Below, one piece after another: positions 58,809 to 64,000 of a stretch of DNA of 64,000 nucleotides (position 1 is the stretch's first letter; every line of letters starts with the position of its first letter). A program made the translations under genes and the position numbers. Source of the DNA: Babylonia areolata (lineage: Eukaryota; Mollusca; Gastropoda; Neogastropoda; Buccinidae); NCBI RefSeq assembly GCF_041734735.1, contig NC_134878.1:19806702-19870701 (forward strand), read 5' to 3'. The notes beneath the pieces were generated by a model. It was given only the letters and a program-made list of their open reading frames with translations, was not told the DNA's origin and ran no database searches.

Positions 58809-59060
58809 CGTGTGCAGCACGCACTTGGCGCACTGAAAAAGAACCCATGGCAACGAGAGTGTTGTCCTCTGGTGAAATTACGTAAAATGAAATCCACTTT
58901 CATAGGTACACAAATATGTAAGCATGCACTCAAGGCCTGACTAAGCGCGTTGGGTTATGCTGCTGGTCAGGCATCTGCTCAACAGATGTGGTGTAGCGTG
59001 TATGGATTTGTCCGAACGCAGTGACGCCTCCTTGAGAAAGTGAAACTGAAACTGAAACTG
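58651..59060 (+). mobile_element. tRNA-derived SINE, family II body with AAGGCCTGACTAAGC tail
   Basis: Head GTGGCAGAATGGTTAAGACG with B-box GGGTTCAAATCCC, body GATGAGATGATAAACCGAGG...AAAGAACCCATGGCAAC, tail CTCAAGGCCTGACTAAGCGC...CTCCTTGAGAAAGTG and (CTGAAA)n. Source type for the lone tails at 1732, 29221 and 29549. Confidence 0.93.
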
Positions 59061-59339
59061 GGGTGCCACACAGAATTGTCACTTCATGTATTTACAACAT
59101 ATACACAAAACAGACTTTCATCTGGTTCACTGTAAAAACTTTTTTTTTTTTTTTTAGGGGAAATCAGTCAGGTTTAGAGCATATTTTGATGCTTTTCTCA
59201 AGACATCACATGTTAAATATGCAGAAAACTGATGTGTGTGTGTGTGTGTGGCAGATTGTTCATGAAAAATATATTACAGATTTTTATACTGCTTGTGAGT
59301 GAATATTTTACCATGATCATGGATATCTAAAGAAGGAAG

Positions 59340-59371
<32 letters not shown>

Positions 59372-59398
59372 CATATCAGGGATGAGATTCATTCAGTA

Positions 59399-59490
59399 AA
59401 ATATTGAATTCAATACAGATTTTAGAAAATATATAGAGAGAAAAATATTGAATTCAATACAGATTTTAGAAAATATATAGAGAGAAAAAC
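59399..59490 (+). repeat. 46-bp tandem duplication
   Basis: AAATATTGAATTCAATACAG + ATTTTAGAAAATATATAGAG + AGAAAA twice, identical. Confidence 0.95.
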
Positions 59491-60605
59491 ATTATTTCAA
59501 TTTCATTTTTTAGTGTAGAAAAAAAGTGATGTATACTCTGATTCTGTGCCCTCACCCCCTTGGTAATTTTGGTTATCACGAAGTCATGGACCTTTGCTGA
59601 AATGTTCACTTTATTTTTTTTTCACAGGAATCTTGAAGTATCTCATCCACCCAGTGTCCATCCCTCACCACCCACGCACACACCACTTTCCCACTCCCCA
59701 ATCTTTTCAGTCATTTTGAGAATAGTGCTTCTCAGTACAGCTAAAAATGTTTGTTGTCACCAATGGAATGTGAAGACAACAAAAACCTCTCACTTTGGTG
59801 TACATTAGCCACCCACAAAACAACAGTGCATCTCCAATCTTTTATCTTCATAAGAAAATGGGAAGATAAACAGTTTTTCCCACAACCCACATGACATACC
59901 AAGTGAAAATATAACAAGAATCAATCAGAAAACCCAAAACCAAAAGGGTGAAATCAAGAAAAGGTATGTTTCCACAGAGCATATTGACTAATTCACTTAG
60001 TGTAAAGGAGGGAAGGAGAGAGCTCTAGACAGTTTTCCGTGATTCCCTGAGGAATCAAGTCGCATAAAAGCTTTCACTTTTGTACAGAGACTCATCACTA
60101 ACTGACCTGCTTTGAGCTGAGTGCAGCAGTAACCATTCTAGATTAATGATGCTATAAACTTTGAATTCATTTTTAGACAATGGTATCTGATCCTTTTGAC
60201 CATTTGTTTAATATATTTATGAGACCACTGATTAAGCTAGATTATGCTGCTATCTGAAGACTTATTTCTGTTTCACAATGATAGATCAAATATACATTCT
60301 TGACCAGGAATACCAAATTAGACTTGCACTTGGATTTCTTTCACTGAAGACTGTATTACAATGTACTGTTCTAAATCAGACTGCTCCTGACAGATTTTAC
60401 TGGTTGGATATTTGGTCTCCAGCTTTTAGAATATATATCTATACAAGGCTCAAGCTGCTTAAATTTCCGTGTATGGATGAAGTATCACAACGCCACCAAT
60501 CACAGTGGTAACTAACCAGTCATTGTGAAACTGAAAGCGACTAGTTTCTCCTCCAAAGAACTTGATCGTCCCCTTCCTCCTCCTGTTCCTCCCTTTTTAC
60601 AAACA

Positions 60606-60662
60606 ATCTTCTTCTTCTTTGTTCATGGGCTGCAACTCCCATGTTCACTCATATATATATAT

Positions 60663-60703
<41 letters not shown>

Positions 60704-60768
60704 AGTGGGCTTTTACATGTATGACCATTTTTACCCCGCCATGTAGGCAGCCATACTCTGTTTTCAGG
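60606..60768 (-). mobile_element. SINE family I 3' fragment, reversed, with CA expansion
   Basis: CTTCTTCTTCTTTGTTCATG, GGGCTGCAACTCCCATGTTC, then (TA)n(CA)n, then GAGTGGGCTTTTACATGTAT and ATGTAGGCAGCCATACTCTG. The microsatellite grew inside the element at its GTGTGCATA site. Confidence 0.88.
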
Positions 60769-63204
60769 TGGTTGTTTTTACAAACATTCAAATTGTATGA
60801 TCACATTCTACATGTCTTTCCTCTCTCCAAATTTTAATGTCTTAACATATGTAAATGTTTCAGGGGATCTCTTTACCATGACTCATGGTCCCCAAAATCA
60901 CAATGAGACATTACTGTGGAGTGTGCAATAACAAAGGCAACACAGAAAAAGAAGGTAACAAAAATATGGAAATAAGAGTGATGTGGGAGGGAGAAAAAAA
61001 AAGAAAGAAAAAAAAGAGGGCATTTGTACAGAGTTTGATTAATCCAAGTACAATAAGAGATTGGTAAACATCCTAACACAGTCTGAATACAATCTCAAAT
61101 TTCCTTCAATGCAAGCAATGTAGTTGTACTGAATTCATGTACAAGCTGCTTCAGTTTCAGTTCTGTGCCCATTACTCTTGTTCTGAACTTGTCAAAATAT
61201 GTTTCTGATTTACTTTGGCACCAAATTAGCCTCTCTTCAGTCTCTATCATCCAGTTAATTTATAAATAATGTATACATCTCTCAACATATGAGAACAGCA
61301 TTCTTTACAATATATTTTAATTATTTAGCACCTCATACTAGTCACTGAATTCCACTGTTTACATTTGGACAAGAGAGCTAAAGCTTTCATTTGGACCATT
61401 ACACAGATTAAAACACACCAAAAAAACAACACATTTTCCATAAACTTAATTCAACAAAAATTAACAAATCGGTAACATAAATGTAGCCAAGTGCTCAGCT
61501 GACTAAATATGACTGTGACTCAACTCACAGCACAAGCTGAAAGCTGAGCTATAGCAGACACCTTTTTCGCAACTAATGGCCAGTCTTCAACGGCTCACGC
61601 AAAATGTGTGACGCCATTTCAGGTTTGAATGCATAGCCCATACTAAACCTATCTCTAAACATCCATTAAATCAAGTCTCTGTATCGTTTGCTGCAATATT
61701 ATATTTGTTGTCAGTCTAAAGATTTCAACTGACGCTAAGCTTACATTTAACGACAACGACTCCACAACTGGTGTCGCTGTACGCCATTGGGTGAGCTGAA
61801 ATCTGTGCAACTGATGCACCATATTTAATTAAATATCTCTTTTGTCAGATCAGTAAACTGCAAGTATTATATACTGGCAGAATTGTCGCAAATCCATCTT
61901 TAAATTCATTCCATTTGTGTTTGCCTACATTAAACTGATTTAATGCAGTTTGTAATTTTCAGTGGCAAGCTCACTAAAACTGACCCTTTTCAGGTGACTT
62001 AAATAAAGATTATAAATTCATCTTAAATAATCAATACTTCATTTTATACTCATTAGAAAGCAGGTGTTGAGCTGCTTCTTTTGAAACCAATCCGATGTAA
62101 GTCGGTTCAGGAATCATTTAGAAATCTATCACTGAACACCTTGTAACAAACACAATTCTAATCAGATTTTGCCTGGTTGGGGACCTTTTGTTTCACCGGC
62201 CACGCGAGCGTCAGTGCAGTTCGCTTAACTTGCATAAACAGACGGAGTGGGTGATCACTGGTCACTTTTCCACCTGGCCAGTCACTGGCGAGAGCCTGCT
62301 CTCTCTCTCTCTCTCTTGCTGTGTCGCTAGCAGTGTGTGTTGTGTGCGTTGTCCCAGAGGCCAACATCTTGCTACGTATCGTTTGCACCGTTGTCTTTAT
62401 CTTCTTTTCTTTATCTCCTTTTAACTATTGTCAATAAAACAACAGAAAACCCCTTTTGTGATTGGCTTGCTATATGTTCCTGGCCTGCGCATGAAACTTT
62501 TCTATCCTTTAGTTTAATTCAGTAAATCATTAGTAATCATTAATTCTTTTGTATCATCCCCTTTATGATAATAATACCACTCAGGACCACGGCTAAATAA
62601 ACAATTTCAATTATTTGCAAGCATTCATATAATTCATACAAGACAAGAAGAAGCAAATATGATCACCTATACCAAATATTTATCAATGATCACCCAAAAC
62701 TATGACTATTTCAGCATAATGCCACAAGGCCAGATATTATCCATTCATACAACAATAATAATATTTATGAAAATCAACATCAATATATAAATTCTATGAC
62801 CATATATATATACCTATACATTGATAAGACAATAGGTATCATCAACTTCCCTCTCTAAAATATGAGAAAGCATGAATCTGAGAACTGGAAATAAAACACA
62901 TACAAAAACTTGTCAACAAAAATAAAAATTACATAAGTAAAACCAAAGGTGAACCGATGATTGCTATGCATATTCCAGAACCACAACTCATAAGGTGTTA
63001 CTGATTCAAGAGGTGTGTCTTCACTTTCCAGTTGTCTTAAAACTATATATTGCTGTTGTTTTTTCCTGCCTGTTTTCATCATCACAATGGTTATTCCCTA
63101 AAAAAAATTTTACAAAACAAGTATAAACCAATACCAGGAGAGCAATCTTTGACAAAAATTATAATTTGGTAAATGATACAATATCTCAAATGATTGATGC
63201 AACA

Positions 63205-64000
63205 CTATGTTGATCTCCTACAGAGATGCCTAAACAGAATGAGATCTTTCAGAAATGTGGGAATGGGAAGTGCAAGCACATCATCACGTAATGTGTGCCG
63301 CAAAAGACTGCGGATCTTGAAGCAGCAGAGTTCCCTCAAAGAGCGTGGATTGACTGTCAGGTACTGGATTTGCTGCACAATGTCAGCATGATTTTGGTTC
63401 AGCCTTGCTGAAAAAGGTAAAGCTGTCTGGCCATTCAGTTTGCACCCTGCCTCAACCATCAGGCGCAGGATCCTCTCCTCTCCACGAAGGGCAGCCAGGT
63501 AAAGGGGTGTCTGACCTGCATTATTGGCTGTGTCCATGTCGGCATTCACAGTGATCAGGAAATGTGCCACATCAAGCTTGTTGTAGTAAACAGCGAGGTG
63601 GAAAGGAGTGTAGCCATTGATATTGACAGCATTGATTTGGGCTCCATGATTGTAAAACATCTCTGCAATGCCTGTGTACCCACTGCTGCAAGCAATGTGG
63701 AATGATGTTTCTCCATCACTGGTTCTTTGGTGGATGGAAGCCCCTGCCTCCAGCATGATTCTGGCAACATCAATGTAGCCATAGCAGGCCGCAGTATGCA
63801 GAGCACTCCAGTTGTCACGATCGGCTAGGTTGACATCAGCACCATGTTGGATGAGAATCCTACACACTTCTGTGTGCCCAAGACATGTCGCTGCATGCAA
63901 GGCTGTAAATCCATCCAGCTGTGCTGAGTTAACTGATGCACCTCTGTCAATAAGAAACAACACTGTCTCATTCTGCCCATAGGATGAAGCCCAGTGCAAA
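63205..64000 (-). CDS. Ankyrin repeat and SOCS box (ASB-type) protein, 3' part
   Basis: Last 264 codons of a gene entering from the right edge; stop TAG at 63205-63207. Six ankyrin repeats follow one another (for example DGFTALHAATCLGHTEVCRI, NGYTPFHLAVYYNKLDVAHF, AGQTPLYLAALRGEERILRL), then a C-terminal SOCS box: BC-box SLRELCCFKIRSLL and Cul5-box LPIP in LALPIPTFLKDLILF. Known: ASB proteins are substrate receptors of Elongin B/C-Cullin 5 ubiquitin ligases; the ankyrin repeats bind the target. No intron in this part. The true start is outside; the first codon seen is internal to a repeat. Which ASB member it is, I cannot tell. Confidence 0.92.
   Translation of the reverse strand, partial: LHWASSYGQNETVLFLIDRGASVNSAQLDGFTALHAATCLGHTEVCRILIQHGADVNLADRDNWSALHTAACYGYIDVARIMLEAGASIHQRTSDGETSFHIACSSGYTGIAEMFYNHGAQINAVNINGYTPFHLAVYYNKLDVAHFLITVNADMDTANNAGQTPLYLAALRGEERILRLMVEAGCKLNGQTALPFSARLNQNHADIVQQIQYLTVNPRSLRELCCFKIRSLLRHTLRDDVLALPIPTFLKDLILFRHLCRRST

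Larger units (their letters stand above)
59061..62850. other. Intergenic, no gene recognised
   Basis: AT-rich. Includes a 46-bp tandem duplication (59399-59490) and a reversed SINE fragment (60606-60768). 62160-62420 is less AT-rich, with a CT run and several CG dinucleotides, and might be a promoter or first exon, but I see no supporting coding sequence. Confidence 0.5.

Noticed and set aside
60885-61067. Small frame with MRHYCGVCNNKGNTEK, faintly like the start of a THAP zinc finger
   Set aside because: Only one short Cys motif, then a lysine-rich low-complexity run; no further THAP residues and no neighbouring exon found.

Overview
The window looks like nuclear DNA of a mollusc, most probably a marine snail. 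Genes are split into many short exons separated by introns full of CA/TG microsatellites, minisatellites, tRNA-derived SINEs and LINE 3' fragments. The closest protein matches I can recall are animal families (ABCA1, AK3, ASB). Species assignment is inference from repeat style only.

Layout. (1) 746-40478, plus strand: the 3' part of an ABCA1/ABCA4/ABCA7-type full ABC transporter. I could join 28 consecutive exons with matching splice phases, giving about 1,416 codons. They run from the middle of nucleotide-binding domain 1 (NBD1), through the linker, transmembrane domain 2 with its large extracellular loop, and NBD2, to a stop at 40476-40478. The 5' half of the gene lies left of the window. 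(2) 48360-53703, plus strand: a complete five-exon adenylate kinase 3 (mitochondrial GTP:AMP phosphotransferase, 223 aa) with a recognisable promoter and poly(A) signal. (3) 63205-64000, minus strand: the 3' end of an ankyrin-repeat plus SOCS-box (ASB family) gene that runs off the right edge.

Between and inside these genes: several tRNA-like SINE families that share modules, at least six decayed LINE 3' ends, and, at 56325-58643, two different TTAA-flanked (piggyBac-like) non-autonomous DNA transposons lying back to back and sharing the middle TTAA. I saw no virus-like element, no CRISPR array and no true tRNA or rRNA gene.

The most unusual signal is in the transporter gene. Five of its 5' splice sites (after exons 3, 4, 9, 13 and 26) are the seeds of tandem arrays in which the last bases of the exon plus the GT donor are copied 4 to about 50 times into the intron. 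One exon start (exon 18, with its acceptor) is also duplicated. The exon 9 array (16800-20506, 71-bp unit) carries an acceptor-like CCAG, 33 coding bases and a donor in most units, so each unit could be a phase-compatible 11-codon micro-exon. Complementary CA and TG tracts flank exons 6 and 24, and four acceptors have (TG)n directly before the AG.

The genes have no evident shared pathway: lipid/sterol export (ABCA1 type), mitochondrial nucleotide balance (AK3) and Cullin-5 ubiquitin ligase substrate choice (ASB). Exon 15 of the transporter carries one extra G that shifts the frame; this is either a sequence error or a real lesion.
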